From contig JAIETP010000020.1 in NCBI GenBank assembly GCA_019744975.1, positions 147,307 through 211,306 of the forward strand: a stretch of DNA of 64,000 nucleotides. Direction: 5' to 3'. Of the stretch, positions 51,502-62,030 are shown piece by piece (the stretch's first letter is position 1; each line of letters starts with the position of its first letter). The DNA comes from Burkholderiales bacterium. Its GTDB lineage: Bacteria > Pseudomonadota > Gammaproteobacteria > Burkholderiales > SG8-41. A model generated the notes under the pieces. It did no database searches. It saw only the letters and a program-made list of their open reading frames with translations, and was not told the DNA's origin. The position numbers and the translations under genes are program-made.

Positions 51502-52994
51502 CACGCGTGGCGGTTGTTGAGCAACACGCGCGCGGCGTCGATGACTTCGCTTGCAGTGAGGCCGGCAGGGCCGTTTCCGGCGGCAACCAAGATGTCAGCA
51601 GCCGCACCGTGCAGGTAAACACCGGCGGTCAGTGCGTGCCGTTCATCCACCCCCTGAACCAGCAATGCCGTGATGATCCCGGTCAACACATCGCCCATGC
51701 CGGCCGTCGCCATGCCGGGATTACCTGAAGTATTGATGGCCCAATGACCATCGGGCCAGGCACTGATGCTGCCGGCTCCCTTCAGCACGACGCCGGCCTT
51801 GTATTCCCGTGCCAGTCGCAAGGCCGCGGTGACACGATCCTGCTGCACTTCATCGGTCGTGCAGGCCAGCAGTCGCGCTGCTTCCGCCGGATGCGGCGTC
51901 AGAATGGATGGTGCAACTCTTTGTTTTAATTTATTTTTTAGATCGGCAGTCGCGGCGATTTGATTGAGCGCGTCGGCATCAAGCACCAGTGGCAAAGTGC
52001 TTTCCAGCGCCCAATCCAGGTATTCGGCGCCATCGGGTGAATCGCCGAGGCCGGGACCGATGGCCAGCGCGGTGAGATGGTCGAGGCGTAATACCGCATC
52101 GGCCGGTCGCAGCATCAGTTCCGGTTGCAGCATATCGATGAGCGGCGCATCACCGGCAAGCAATCCTGCATAGACACGACCGGCGCCGCATTTGAGCGCG
52201 GCGCGCCCCGCAAGCAATGCCGCGCCGGCCATGCCCTGCGTGCCACCGACAATGCCGGCGCTGCCGTAAGTGCCTTTGTGCGAATTGCGCGGTCGCGGCG
52301 GCAGGAGATGGGTCAACACACCGGCGCCAATCAGCACGCCATGCGGAGTGGCATTGACCTCGGTGGTCAGTCCCAGATCGGCGACATGTAAAACGCCGCA
52401 GTGATCAGGGCCGTCCAGCGTCAGCAGGCCGGGTTTCAGCGCGATAAACGTGATGGTGTGATCAGCCTCTACCGCACAGCTCCGAACGCGGCCGCTGTCG
52501 GCATCGAGTCCGCTGGGAATATCCAGCGCCAGCACCGGTGCATCCAGCGCGTTGAGCTGTTCGACCAATGCAGCGTAAGCACCGTCGAGTTCACGCTTTA
52601 GTCCGATGCCAAAGAGGCCGTCGATGACCAACGCCCAGTCCTGCGCCGGTGGAATTTCCGTGATGAGTTCTCCGCCGGCTTTGCGCCAGGCCTGAAATGC
52701 CAGGGCCGCGTCACCGGAATACTGCTCTGGGTTGGTCAAACAAATCACATTGACCTTGAACCACCATTGTTTGAGATGGCGGGCGACGACCAGTGCGTCG
52801 CCGCCGTTGTTGCCGGGGCCGGCGAGAATCAGCACCGGCTTGCCGCTGTCACCAGCCAGTGTGCGGGCGAGTTCGGCGGCGGTCAGGCCGGCGCGCTCCA
52901 TCAGCGGGGCGGGATTACGGTCGCCGAGAGCGGCCTGTTCAACCCGGCGCAGGTCGGCGGTCAGCAATATCGGTGCGGTGTGCGGCATATTCAT
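51501..52994 (-). CDS. nnrD: Bifunctional NAD(P)HX epimerase/ADP-dependent dehydratase
   Basis: The ATG at 52994 ([17 protein letters not shown]) is taken because the frame upstream crosses the purL promoter region. The 497-residue protein joins a YjeF N-terminal epimerase ([41 protein letters not shown]) and a C-terminal carbohydrate-kinase-like dehydratase ([48 protein letters not shown]). It repairs hydrated NAD(P)H. An A-rich patch encoding KNKLKQ lies near 51930 in an otherwise GC-rich gene. Confidence 0.96.
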   Translation of the reverse strand: MNMPHTAPILLTADLRRVEQAALGDRNPAPLMERAGLTAAELARTLAGDSGKPVLILAGPGNNGGDALVVARHLKQWWFKVNVICLTNPEQYSGDAALAFQAWRKAGGELITEIPPAQDWALVIDGLFGIGLKRELDGAYAALVEQLNALDAPVLALDIPSGLDADSGRVRSCAVEADHTITFIALKPGLLTLDGPDHCGVLHVADLGLTTEVNATPHGVLIGAGVLTHLLPPRPRNSHKGTYGSAGIVGGTQGMAGAALLAGRAALKCGAGRVYAGLLAGDAPLIDMLQPELMLRPADAVLRLDHLTALAIGPGLGDSPDGAEYLDWALESTLPLVLDADALNQIAATADLKNKLKQRVAPSILTPHPAEAARLLACTTDEVQQDRVTAALRLAREYKAGVVLKGAGSISAWPDGHWAINTSGNPGMATAGMGDVLTGIITALLVQGVDERHALTAGVYLHGAAADILVAAGNGPAGLTASEVIDAARVLLNNRHA

Positions 52995-53064
52995 GGTGGC
53001 GGCAAGTTTAACGCAGGCCCTCTTGGGTTCGGGTAAAATTACGCTTTCCGAACAGCCATTCATC

Positions 53065-56000
53065 ATGCCGCATTTCCTCCGCCTGAGAGGGCGCGACGCA
53101 CTCTCTGCTTTTCGCAGGAAAAAACTCCTCCAGGCCACTGCCACAGACATTTCCGGCCTGCAGATCGCCGCCGAATACTGGCATTTCATCAGCCTGAACC
53201 GTGAACTGGACGCAGCGGAGCGGCAACAACTCGATCGTGTATTGAATTATGGTCCGGCCACGGCGCCGGTAGCCCAGGACGGCGCACTGCTGCTGGCAAC
53301 ACCGCGCCTGGGTACGATTTCCCCCTGGTCTTCCAAAGCCACGGATATTGCCAGGCATTGTGGCCTGCCTGCCGTGGAACGCATCGAACGTGGTGTGGCC
53401 TGGTGGTGTTCGGCCGGCGGCAAACCTTTGAATACCGCACAACGCGCGGCGCTGCTGCCACATGTGCATGACCGGATGACCGAATCGGTGCTGGACAGCC
53501 TGGATCAAGCCGAAGCGCTGTTCCGGCACATCGCGCCAAAACCAATGGCCACGGTCGATATGCTGGGCGGCGGCCGTGATGCGCTTGCAGAGGCCAATGT
53601 CGCGATGGGTCTGGCCTTGTCGCCGGACGAGATTGATTACCTGTATGACAATTTCAAACGCATGGGCCGCAACCCGACCGATGTTGAGTTGATGATGTTC
53701 GCGCAGGCGAACTCCGAACATTGCCGGCACAAGATTTTCAACGCCGACTGGGTGATCGACGGCGAGAAGCAGAATCGTTCACTGTTCGGCATGATCCGCA
53801 CCACGCACCAAAAACATCCGCAGGGTACGGTGGTGGCCTACTCCGACAATTCCTCGGTGATCGAGGGGGCGACGGTGCAGCGCTTTTATCCGGGTGCTGC
53901 GCAGAACTACGGTTACAGCCAGGAGCTCACGCACATCCTGATGAAGGTCGAGACCCACAACCATCCGACGGCGATTTCGCCTTTTCCCGGCGCATCCACC
54001 GGATCCGGCGGCGAAATTCGTGACGAAGGCGCGACCGGGCGCGGCGCGAAACCCAAGGCCGGGCTCAGCGGATTTTCGGTGTCCAATCTGCGTATCCCCG
54101 GTTTTGAGCAGCCCTGGGAAGCCAATCCCATAGGCAAACCCGGGCGCATTGCATCGGCCCTGCAGATCATGCTCGAGGGCCCGATCGGCGGCGCGTCGTT
54201 CAACAATGAATTCGGCCGGCCGAACCTGGCGGGTTATTTCCGCAGTTACGAAATGCGTGTCGGGGCCGAGGTGCGCGGTTATCACAAGCCGATCATGATC
54301 GCCGGCGGACTGGGCAATATCGCCGCGCAGCACACGGCAAAAAATGCGTTGCCGGAAGGCGCCTTGCTGATCCAGCTCGGCGGCCCGGGCATGCTGATCG
54401 GCCTGGGCGGCGGTGCTGCGTCGAGCATGGATACCGGATCCAACCAGGAAGACCTCGATTTTGATTCCGTGCAGCGCGGCAACCCGGAAATCGAGCGCCG
54501 CGCGCAGGAAGTCATCGACCGTTGCTGGGGACTGGGAAAGCTTAATCCGATCCTGTCGATTCACGATGTCGGCGCCGGCGGCCTGTCGAATGCGCTGCCG
54601 GAACTGGTGCATGGCGCACAGCGCGGCGGGCATTTCCAGTTGCGCGACGTGCCCAGCGAAGAGCCGGGCATGTCGCCGATGCAAATCTGGTGCAACGAGG
54701 CACAGGAGCGTTATGTGCTGGCGATTGAGTCGCGCGATCTGGCGCGGTTCCAGGCGCTTTGCGAACGCGAGCGTTGTCCCTACGCCGTGGTCGGCACCGC
54801 GACGGCCGACGGCCGGTTGAAGGTCGGCGACACCGTGTTCAACAACAATCCGGTGGACATGGAACTTGCGGTACTGCTCGGCAAGCCGCCGAAAATGACC
54901 CGCGACGTCAAACGCCTGGTCCGTGAAGGGCAGGTGTTCGATGCTGGCGGCATCGACATCCGCGAAGCCTTGTACCGCGTATTGCATCTGCCGACAGTGG
55001 CGGACAAGACTTTTCTGATCAGCATCGGCGACCGCACGGTCGGCGGCATGACCGCGCGCGACCAGATGGTCGGGCCGTGGCAGGTGCCGGTGGCGGATGT
55101 GGCGGTGACCCTGATGGGATTCAACACACATCATGGTGAGGCGATGGCGATGGGTGAACGCACACCCTTGGCGGTGCTGAATCCCGAAGCTTCGGGGCGC
55201 ATGGCGCTGGGCGAGGCGATTACCAATATTGCGGCTGCAAGTATCGCGAAGCTCGGCGATGTAAAACTGTCGGCGAACTGGATGGCTGCGGCCGGACATC
55301 CTGGTGAAGATGCGGCGTTGTTTGATACCGTGCATGCAGTTGCAATGGAACTCTGTCCGCAACTTGGCATCAGCATTCCGGTGGGCAAGGATTCCTTGTC
55401 GATGAAGACCGCATGGACTGATGGGAAGACCCGCAAAGAGGTGGTCGCGCCGCTGTCGCTGATTGTTTCCGCGTTTGCGCCGGTGAGCGATGCGCGCAGG
55501 ACGCTGACGCCGCAACTGCGCACCGATTGCGGTGATAGCGACCTGCTGCTGATCGACCTTGGCTGCGGGAAAAACCGCCTGGGTGCTTCGGCGCTGGCGC
55601 AGGTTTATGACGCGACCGGTGATGTGACGCCGGATGTGGTTGATGCCGTTGACCTGAAACATTTTTTCGAAGCCATTCAGCAATTGAATCGGGATGACCG
55701 CGTGCTGGCCTATCACGACCGTTCCGATGGCGGCCTGCTGGTGACCCTGTGTGAAATGCTGTTTGCCGCGCGTTGCGGCGCGCAGCTTGAACTGCAGGGG
55801 GATGCCGCGGCTGTGCTGTTCAACGAGGAACTGGGTGCGCTGCTGCAGATCAGGCGCAGCGACCGTGATGCGGTTATGGCGGTGCTGGGGATAAACGGCC
55901 TTGCGCAGCACTGCGCGGTGATCGGCAGCGTCAATACCGGATCACGGCTGGTGGTCAAGGCCGGCGGCGGCACCGTGCTCGATGAGTCACGCATCGATCT

Positions 56001-56946
56001 GCATCGCGCCTGGTCGGAAACCACATACCGGATGCAGCTGCTGCGCGACAACCCGGATTGCGCGCAGCAGGAATATGACCGCTTGCTGGATGCCGCTGAT
56101 CCCGGTATTTCGCCAAAACTGACCTTTGATCCGCAGGAAGACATTGCCGCGCCATTCATCAATCGCGGCGCGAAACCGCGGGTGGCGATCCTGCGCGAGC
56201 AGGGCGTCAATGGCCAGATCGAAATGGCGGCGGCTTTTGACCGAGCCGGTTTTGCCGCGGTCGATATACACATGAGCGATATCATCGCCGGCCGCAGCAG
56301 CCTCGCGGACTTCAAGGGATTTGCCGCCTGTGGCGGATTTTCCTACGGTGACGTGCTGGGGGCGGGCGAGGGTTGGGCCAAGTCCATCCTGTTCAATGCC
56401 CGCGCCCGTGACGAATTCGAGGCCTTTTTCAAACGCAGTAACAGTTTTGCACTGGGCGTCTGCAACGGCTGCCAGATGATGAGCAACCTGCATGAGTTGA
56501 TCCCCGGCGCCGAACGCTGGCCGCATTTCGTGCGCAACAAATCGGAGCAGTTCGAGGCGCGCTTCGTGACTCTGGAAGTGCAGCAATCGCCATCACTGTT
56601 TTTCAAAGGCATGGCGGGCAGCCGCATTCCGGTGGCGGTGGCCCATGGCGAGGGTTATGCCGAATTCGCCGATGCCGCCGCATTGGCCGCGGCACAACCG
56701 CTGGTGGCCTTGCGTTTTGTCGATAACCACGGTGCGGTCACTGAACAATATCCGCTGAATTCCAACGGATCGCCGCAGGGCATCACCGGGATGACCACCC
56801 CCGATGGGCGATTCACCATCCTGATGCCGCATCCCGAGCGCGTGTTTCGCAGCGCGCAGAATTCCTGGTTGCCGACGGCGTGGCGTGAACAGGAAGACGG
56901 CCCGTGGCTGCGCATGTTCCGCAATGCGCGGAAGGCTCTAGGCTGA
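53065..56946 (+). CDS. purL: Phosphoribosylformylglycinamidine synthase (large type)
   Basis: The ATG at 53065 ([14 protein letters not shown]) gives 1293 residues, close to the 1295 of E. coli. The frame upstream is antisense to nnrD and is not coding. Domains: PurS-like N-terminus, linker, two AIR synthase-like halves ([49 protein letters not shown]) and a C-terminal glutaminase ([17 protein letters not shown], Cys in [11 protein letters not shown], His and Glu in MPHPERVFR). It makes FGAM from FGAR in purine synthesis. An AT-rich patch follows. Confidence 0.98.
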   Translation: MPHFLRLRGRDALSAFRRKKLLQATATDISGLQIAAEYWHFISLNRELDAAERQQLDRVLNYGPATAPVAQDGALLLATPRLGTISPWSSKATDIARHCGLPAVERIERGVAWWCSAGGKPLNTAQRAALLPHVHDRMTESVLDSLDQAEALFRHIAPKPMATVDMLGGGRDALAEANVAMGLALSPDEIDYLYDNFKRMGRNPTDVELMMFAQANSEHCRHKIFNADWVIDGEKQNRSLFGMIRTTHQKHPQGTVVAYSDNSSVIEGATVQRFYPGAAQNYGYSQELTHILMKVETHNHPTAISPFPGASTGSGGEIRDEGATGRGAKPKAGLSGFSVSNLRIPGFEQPWEANPIGKPGRIASALQIMLEGPIGGASFNNEFGRPNLAGYFRSYEMRVGAEVRGYHKPIMIAGGLGNIAAQHTAKNALPEGALLIQLGGPGMLIGLGGGAASSMDTGSNQEDLDFDSVQRGNPEIERRAQEVIDRCWGLGKLNPILSIHDVGAGGLSNALPELVHGAQRGGHFQLRDVPSEEPGMSPMQIWCNEAQERYVLAIESRDLARFQALCERERCPYAVVGTATADGRLKVGDTVFNNNPVDMELAVLLGKPPKMTRDVKRLVREGQVFDAGGIDIREALYRVLHLPTVADKTFLISIGDRTVGGMTARDQMVGPWQVPVADVAVTLMGFNTHHGEAMAMGERTPLAVLNPEASGRMALGEAITNIAAASIAKLGDVKLSANWMAAAGHPGEDAALFDTVHAVAMELCPQLGISIPVGKDSLSMKTAWTDGKTRKEVVAPLSLIVSAFAPVSDARRTLTPQLRTDCGDSDLLLIDLGCGKNRLGASALAQVYDATGDVTPDVVDAVDLKHFFEAIQQLNRDDRVLAYHDRSDGGLLVTLCEMLFAARCGAQLELQGDAAAVLFNEELGALLQIRRSDRDAVMAVLGINGLAQHCAVIGSVNTGSRLVVKAGGGTVLDESRIDLHRAWSETTYRMQLLRDNPDCAQQEYDRLLDAADPGISPKLTFDPQEDIAAPFINRGAKPRVAILREQGVNGQIEMAAAFDRAGFAAVDIHMSDIIAGRSSLADFKGFAACGGFSYGDVLGAGEGWAKSILFNARARDEFEAFFKRSNSFALGVCNGCQMMSNLHELIPGAERWPHFVRNKSEQFEARFVTLEVQQSPSLFFKGMAGSRIPVAVAHGEGYAEFADAAALAAAQPLVALRFVDNHGAVTEQYPLNSNGSPQGITGMTTPDGRFTILMPHPERVFRSAQNSWLPTAWREQEDGPWLRMFRNARKALG

Positions 56947-56984
56947 TGTTGCCAGGGCGTTCGCCTGGGTCTTCCTGTGCTTGA

Positions 56985-57016
56985 CTAAATAATTCAATAA
57001 AAACAATAAGTTACTT
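56985..57016. repeat. AT-rich short repeat, copy d
   Basis: TTCAATAAAAACAATAAG with flanking TAAATAA and TTACTTG lies between the convergent purL and transglutaminase genes. The last codons and stop of the transglutaminase gene (TNNK-stop) are made from this patch. Confidence 0.55.
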
Positions 57017-60000
57017 GTTATTCGTGGCCGGCTGCCAGCGCAAATCCAGGGTTGCCGGAAACGCGGGATTGGGCGGCTCAGTCACGATATTCATCGGACC
57101 CGGCGTATGGCCATGGTCCCAGAAACGCGCGACGCGCCGCGCTTCGGCTTCGTTGGCGTTGACCGGGAAAGTGCTGTAGTTGCGTCCGCCCGGATGCGAC
57201 ACGTGATAGGTGCAGCCACCGATGGCCCGTTTGCTCCAGGTATCCACCACATCGAATACCAGCGGGGCATGCACACCGATGGTCGGATGCAGCGCTGACG
57301 GCGGATTCCATGCGCAATAACGCAGGCCGGCGACAAACTCGCCGGGCCTGCCGGTGGGCGTCAGCGGCATTGCGCGGCCGTTGCAGGCGATGATGTGGCG
57401 TGATTCAGTCAGTCCGCGGGCGCGCACCTGCAACCGTTCCACCGATGAATCGACATAACGCGCCGTGGCATTGAGGCCCATTTCCTCGCCCAGCACATTC
57501 CACGGTTCGATCGCCTGCCGCAATTCGAGTTCGATACCGTTGTAGACCACGGTGCCGTAACGCGGAAAACGGAATTCATGGAAGGGCGCGTACCAGACAT
57601 CATCGAATTCATAACCGGCGCGGCGCAGGTCGGCCAGCACGTCATGGAAATCGCCGGCAATGAAATGCGGCAGCATGAAACGGTCGTGCAGCTGCGAACC
57701 CCAGCGCACCAGCTTGGCCTGATACGGTTTTTCCCAGAACCATGCCACCAATCCGCGCAGCAGCAGCATCTGCGCCAGGCTCATCTGCGGATGCGGCGGC
57801 ATTTCAAAACCGCGGAATTCAAGCAGGCCGAGGCGGCCGGTGCCGCCATGCCCGGCATAAAGCTTGTCGATGCAGAATTCGGCGCGGTGGGTGTTGCCGG
57901 TCAGATCGACGAGGAAATTGCGCAGCAGCCTATTGGTGGTTTCCGGGGGCAGTGCGGCACCGTGTTTTTCCTGCAGCGCCGCCATCTGCTGGAACGCGAT
58001 TTCCAGTTCATACAGATTGTCGTCTCGCGCTTCGTCGACGCGCGGCGCCTGGCTGGTCGGGCCGATGAACATGCCGGAAAACAGGTACGACAGGGAGGGG
58101 TGGTTCTGCCAATAGGTGATCAGGCTGCGCAACAGGTCGGGCCGGCGCAGCAGCGGGCTGTTGGCGGGTTTTGCACCACCCAGCGTGATGTGGTTGCCGC
58201 CGCCGCTGCCGGTATGGCGTCCGTCGAGCATGAATTTTTCGGTGCCCAGCCGCGTCATGCGCGCCTCTTCATACAGGGCGTTGGTATTGACGACGAGTTG
58301 TTTCCAGCTGGCTGCCGGATGGATGTTGACTTCGATCACGCCGGGATCCGGTGTCACGTTGAGCATGGTGATCAGCGGATCGTGCGGCGGACCGTAACCT
58401 TCGAGCCGGATGCGCAGATTGAGTTGCGCGGCTGTGCGCTCAATGGCGGCAAGCAGCTCGACATAAGGTTTGATGGTTTCAAACGGCGGCAGGAAAACAT
58501 GCAGCCGGCCATTCCGCACTTCGACGCAGAGGGCGGTGCGCACGAGTTTGCCGCCGGCGGGCAGGGTTTCCGGCAATGCTGACAGCGGCAGGCGGTAACC
58601 GATGGACGAGTCACCGTTGATTACGATCAATTGATTATCCGGCAAGGGCCAGAGCGAGTTGAGCCAGCCCGCGCCGTCATTGCCCAGCGACAGCACATAA
58701 CCCGCGGGATATTCACCGCCCGGCGTGTGCCGTTTTTTTTCCGGCGACAGGTGCGTCAGCGGATCCTCCCAGGCCGGCATCAGCCGTTCCGGCGCCAGGC
58801 CCAGTCCGGCTGTCAACGCAACGGCAAAACGCTGCGCATCCGCGGGGCGGGCATCCGCCGGTGTTGCCGCGGCGGCAATCAGCGCCGGATTGCGCCACAG
58901 CAGCTGGCCGTCATTGCGCCACTGGATGCCCAGCGCCCAACGCGGCAGCGGTTCGCCCGGATACCATTTGCCCTGGCCGTAAAACACCACGCCGCCCTGG
59001 GCAAAACGGTCCTTCAGCCGCCAAGCCAGTTGTTCGGCAAGCAGCCATTTTTTTTCCGACAGCGCGGCGGTATTCCATTCCGCGCCTTCCATATCGTCGA
59101 TCGACACAAAGGTCGGTTCGCCGCCCTGGGTCAGCCGCACGTCCTGCGCGGCGAGGATGGTGTCGATTTTCTGGCCCAGCGCATCGATGGCCTGCCACTG
59201 CGCTTCGGCATAGGGTTTGGTGACACGCGGATCTTCATGGATACGCGTCACGGTCATCGCGAATTCGAATTGTGTCTCGCAGGGATCGACGCCGCCGATG
59301 ACCGGAGCCGCACTCGCCGGCGATGGGGTGCAGGCGAGGGGGATATGGCCTTCACCGGCGAGCAGCCCGGAGGTGGGGTCGAGTCCCACCCAGCCGGCGC
59401 CCGGAATGTAGGCCTCAGCCCAGGCATGGAGATCGGTGAAATCGACTTCGGTGCCTGAAGGACCATCGAGTGATTTCTGGTCGGCCTTCAACTGGATCAG
59501 GTAGCCGGAGACAAAACGCGCGGCAAGTCCGCAATGGCGCAGGATCTGCACCATCAGCCAGCCGCTGTCACGGCAGGATCCGCTTTTATGCTGCAGGGTG
59601 TGTTCGCAGGTCTGCACGCCGGGTTCCATGCGCACCAGGTAGCGGATATCGCGTTGCAACTGCTGGTTGACCGCAATCAGGAAGTCGATGGTGGCCGCAG
59701 GGCCGGGATGTGCCGCGTGGAAATCCGCCAGCCATTTTTTCAGCAACCCGCCCTGTTCGTCGATCGCCAGATACGGCGCCAGGTCGCGCATCAGTTCAGG
59801 GCGGTAGGTGAAGGGGAATTTTTCAGCGTGGGACTCGATGAAAAAATCGAAAGGATTGATCACCGTCATGTCGGCGACGAGGTCGACGGTAATGTCCAGT
59901 TCCCGCGTTTTCTCCGGGAACACAAAACGGCCGATGTAATTGCCGAAGATGTCCTGCTGCCAGTTGATGAAGTGCTGTTCCGGCTTGACGTTCAACGAAT

Positions 60001-60121
60001 AGGACAGGATGGGGGTGCGGCAATGCGGGGCCGGGCGCAGGCGTACTTCATGCGGCGACAGACTGACATCGCGATCGTAGCGGTAACGCGTCTGGTGATG
60101 CAGCGCGACGCGGATGCTCAT
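57011..60121 (-). CDS. Transglutaminase-like protein with DUF2126 domain
   Basis: The 1036-residue protein has a bacterial transglutaminase N-terminal domain (HHQTRYRYDRDVSLSPHEV), the papain-like core with Cys in KSGSCRDSGWLMV, His in DLHAWAEAYIPG and Asp in LDPTSGL, then the long DUF2126 region (about 300 to the end) with GGGNHITLGGAKPANSPLL and RGFEMPPHPQM. This gene, Anbu, alpha-E and the circularly permuted ATP-grasp protein are a known conserved set. It may make or break amide links in a peptide or polymer that the others handle; the product is not established. Confidence 0.92.
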   Translation of the reverse strand: MSIRVALHHQTRYRYDRDVSLSPHEVRLRPAPHCRTPILSYSLNVKPEQHFINWQQDIFGNYIGRFVFPEKTRELDITVDLVADMTVINPFDFFIESHAEKFPFTYRPELMRDLAPYLAIDEQGGLLKKWLADFHAAHPGPAATIDFLIAVNQQLQRDIRYLVRMEPGVQTCEHTLQHKSGSCRDSGWLMVQILRHCGLAARFVSGYLIQLKADQKSLDGPSGTEVDFTDLHAWAEAYIPGAGWVGLDPTSGLLAGEGHIPLACTPSPASAAPVIGGVDPCETQFEFAMTVTRIHEDPRVTKPYAEAQWQAIDALGQKIDTILAAQDVRLTQGGEPTFVSIDDMEGAEWNTAALSEKKWLLAEQLAWRLKDRFAQGGVVFYGQGKWYPGEPLPRWALGIQWRNDGQLLWRNPALIAAAATPADARPADAQRFAVALTAGLGLAPERLMPAWEDPLTHLSPEKKRHTPGGEYPAGYVLSLGNDGAGWLNSLWPLPDNQLIVINGDSSIGYRLPLSALPETLPAGGKLVRTALCVEVRNGRLHVFLPPFETIKPYVELLAAIERTAAQLNLRIRLEGYGPPHDPLITMLNVTPDPGVIEVNIHPAASWKQLVVNTNALYEEARMTRLGTEKFMLDGRHTGSGGGNHITLGGAKPANSPLLRRPDLLRSLITYWQNHPSLSYLFSGMFIGPTSQAPRVDEARDDNLYELEIAFQQMAALQEKHGAALPPETTNRLLRNFLVDLTGNTHRAEFCIDKLYAGHGGTGRLGLLEFRGFEMPPHPQMSLAQMLLLRGLVAWFWEKPYQAKLVRWGSQLHDRFMLPHFIAGDFHDVLADLRRAGYEFDDVWYAPFHEFRFPRYGTVVYNGIELELRQAIEPWNVLGEEMGLNATARYVDSSVERLQVRARGLTESRHIIACNGRAMPLTPTGRPGEFVAGLRYCAWNPPSALHPTIGVHAPLVFDVVDTWSKRAIGGCTYHVSHPGGRNYSTFPVNANEAEARRVARFWDHGHTPGPMNIVTEPPNPAFPATLDLRWQPATNNK

Positions 60122-60151
60122 CGGACAGGCTCTGCAGGGTGCGGAACGGCC

Positions 60152-60898
60152 TTATTGCTCGAAGCCGACATTCCAATCCGGGTTGGGCAACTCGGTAAAG
60201 ACCTTGCGCAGGCCCTCGCCCCAGCGCTGATGCACCATGTTGAAGTAGGCGTCGCTTTCATTGATCTGGTGCTGGAAGGCGACGCGCAGGGTGTCTGCGC
60301 GGTAAATGAGCAGGTCGATCGGCAGGCCGACGGAGATGTTGCTGCGCATGGTCGAGTCGAACGAGACCAGCAGGCACTTGGTTGCCTCGAGCAGGCTGGT
60401 ATCCGGCGTGACGACGCGGTCGATGACCGGTTTGCCGTATTTGCTTTCGCCGATCTGGAAGTAGGTGGTTTCCGCGGTGGACTCGATGAAGTTGCCTTCA
60501 CTGTAAACATGAAACAACCGCTGCCGTCCGCCGGCGATCTGGCCGCCGACAATGAAGGATGCACCGGCATCAACATTGGCCTGCAGCAGGTAGGGAGCGT
60601 CGCGTTTGCGTACTTCGCGCAGCGCCTGACCGACCATTTCCGCCACTTCGTACATGGAGCGTGCGTCGAACAGCGTGCGCCTCTTGCCGTCTTCGCGGGT
60701 GTCTTCCTGCAGCAGATTGATCGCGCTCTGGGTGATCGACAGGTTGCCCGAGCTCAGAATGACGATGACACGGTCGCCCTCGCGGCTGAATACCCGCATC
60801 TTGCGGTAGCTGGCGACATGATCCACGCCGGCGTTGGTGCGTGAATCGGAGGCGAATACCATGCCGGCTTTGAGAGTGATGGCAGCGCAATACGTCAT
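60152..60898 (-). CDS. Anbu, bacterial proteasome homologue (Ntn hydrolase)
   Basis: The 248-residue protein begins MTYCAAITLKAGMVFASDSR, the Anbu signature, in which Thr2 would become the N-terminal nucleophile after removal of Met. The Lys/Asp pair of the active site lies in SDSRTNAGVDHV and SYRKMRVFS. The remainder follows the Ntn sandwich fold (IVGGQIAGGRQRLFHVYSEGN). It forms a proteasome-like, lock-washer assembly in relatives. It sits between the transglutaminase (30 bases) and alpha-E (117 bases) genes on the same strand. Confidence 0.95.
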   Translation of the reverse strand: MTYCAAITLKAGMVFASDSRTNAGVDHVASYRKMRVFSREGDRVIVILSSGNLSITQSAINLLQEDTREDGKRRTLFDARSMYEVAEMVGQALREVRKRDAPYLLQANVDAGASFIVGGQIAGGRQRLFHVYSEGNFIESTAETTYFQIGESKYGKPVIDRVVTPDTSLLEATKCLLVSFDSTMRSNISVGLPIDLLIYRADTLRVAFQHQINESDAYFNMVHQRWGEGLRKVFTELPNPDWNVGFEQ

Positions 60899-61015
60899 GT
60901 TGATTGTGTGTGGACAACGGAGAAATGATGGGGCGAAGCATAGGGGAAGCAGGGTGGGCTGACAAGCAAGGTTTGATGCCGGCAGTGCATTGACAGTTTG
61001 CGGCGATTCTGCGCA

Positions 61016-62017
61016 TCACTCGCCCTGGGATTGGCCGGCCGTGGTGGTCGTTTCAGGCCCGTAGACCGGTGCGAGGAAATGATGGTTCAGTTCGTCGTTC
61101 AACATGTGCAGTTTTTCCAGGAATTCCATCAGATGTTCATGCAGGCCGACTTCCATGATCTGCTCTACGCGGCCGTAATGCAGCTGTGCGTGTAATTCGC
61201 CGGCCAGGCGTTCCGGTTCCATGGATTCGTGTTTGCACAGGTCGCGCAGGATTTCGTAGATTTCGTTCATGCAGGCATGCAGTGAGCGCGGCAGGTCGTC
61301 GCGCAGCACCAGCAGTTCGGCAACGCGGCGCGGCGTGATGACGTCACGGTAAATGCGCCGGTAGGAGCTGAGGGCGCTGACTGAACGCAGCAACGCGCTC
61401 CACTGGTAGTAATCCACGGCGCCGCCGACTTCTGCGGCGCTGGGCAGCAGGGTGTGGTATTTCACGTCGAGCAGGCGGGCCGTGTTGTCGGCGCGCTCCA
61501 TGAAGGTGCCGAGGCGGATGAACTGGTAGGCCTCGTCGCGCAGCATGGTGCCGAAGGTCACGCCGCGGAACTGGTGTGACTGGGTTTTCACCCATTCGAA
61601 AAATTCGTTGATGCCGCCATTGTTCAGCGCGTTTTCGCTGCGGACGCGTAATTCCAGCCACATCGAATTCAGGTCTTCGTACATCTCGCTGGTCATCACG
61701 CCGCGCATGCTGCGTCCGTTCTCGCGGGCGGCATGCATCAGCGAATAAATGCTCGACGGATTGGCGCTGTCGAGGACCATGAAACGCAATACCCTGTCCG
61801 AGGCCACCGGTCCGGGATAACGCTTGTAATAAGTGCTGGCCAGGCCGTTAATGACCAGCGGCAGCGCCCAGGGTTCTGCCCAGGATTGCGCGGCGTCGGT
61901 GATGCGGTAGGGCAGCAGCGACATCTGGTAGGTCACGTCGAGCAGGCGTGCGGTGTTTTCGGCGCGTTCGATCTGCCGCGACATCCAGTACAGGTTGTTG
62001 GCGTGGCGGCTCAACAT
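61016..62017 (-). CDS. Alpha-E domain protein (DUF403)
   Basis: The ATG at 62017 gives MLSRHANNLYWMSRQIERAE, the standard opening of the family, and 333 residues of predominantly helical sequence. Repeated patterns RLGTFMERADNTARLLDVKY and RQIERAENTARLLDVTY show an internal duplication of the ERA(D/E)NTARLLDV motif. It is always found beside the circularly permuted ATP-grasp gene, whose end lies 13 bases upstream. Confidence 0.95.
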   Translation of the reverse strand: MLSRHANNLYWMSRQIERAENTARLLDVTYQMSLLPYRITDAAQSWAEPWALPLVINGLASTYYKRYPGPVASDRVLRFMVLDSANPSSIYSLMHAARENGRSMRGVMTSEMYEDLNSMWLELRVRSENALNNGGINEFFEWVKTQSHQFRGVTFGTMLRDEAYQFIRLGTFMERADNTARLLDVKYHTLLPSAAEVGGAVDYYQWSALLRSVSALSSYRRIYRDVITPRRVAELLVLRDDLPRSLHACMNEIYEILRDLCKHESMEPERLAGELHAQLHYGRVEQIMEVGLHEHLMEFLEKLHMLNDELNHHFLAPVYGPETTTTAGQSQGE

Positions 62018-62030
62018 TCCAGGTTCTCCC

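Noticed and set aside
53779-55911. 710-codon open frame on the minus strand opposite purL
   Set aside because: It is entirely antisense to a well-conserved purL, is His/Arg/Gln-rich as expected of a shadow frame in GC-rich DNA, and shows no known domain.
57578-58582. 334-codon plus-strand frame opposite the DUF2126 gene
   Set aside because: Antisense to a conserved gene; no motif and no plausible start.
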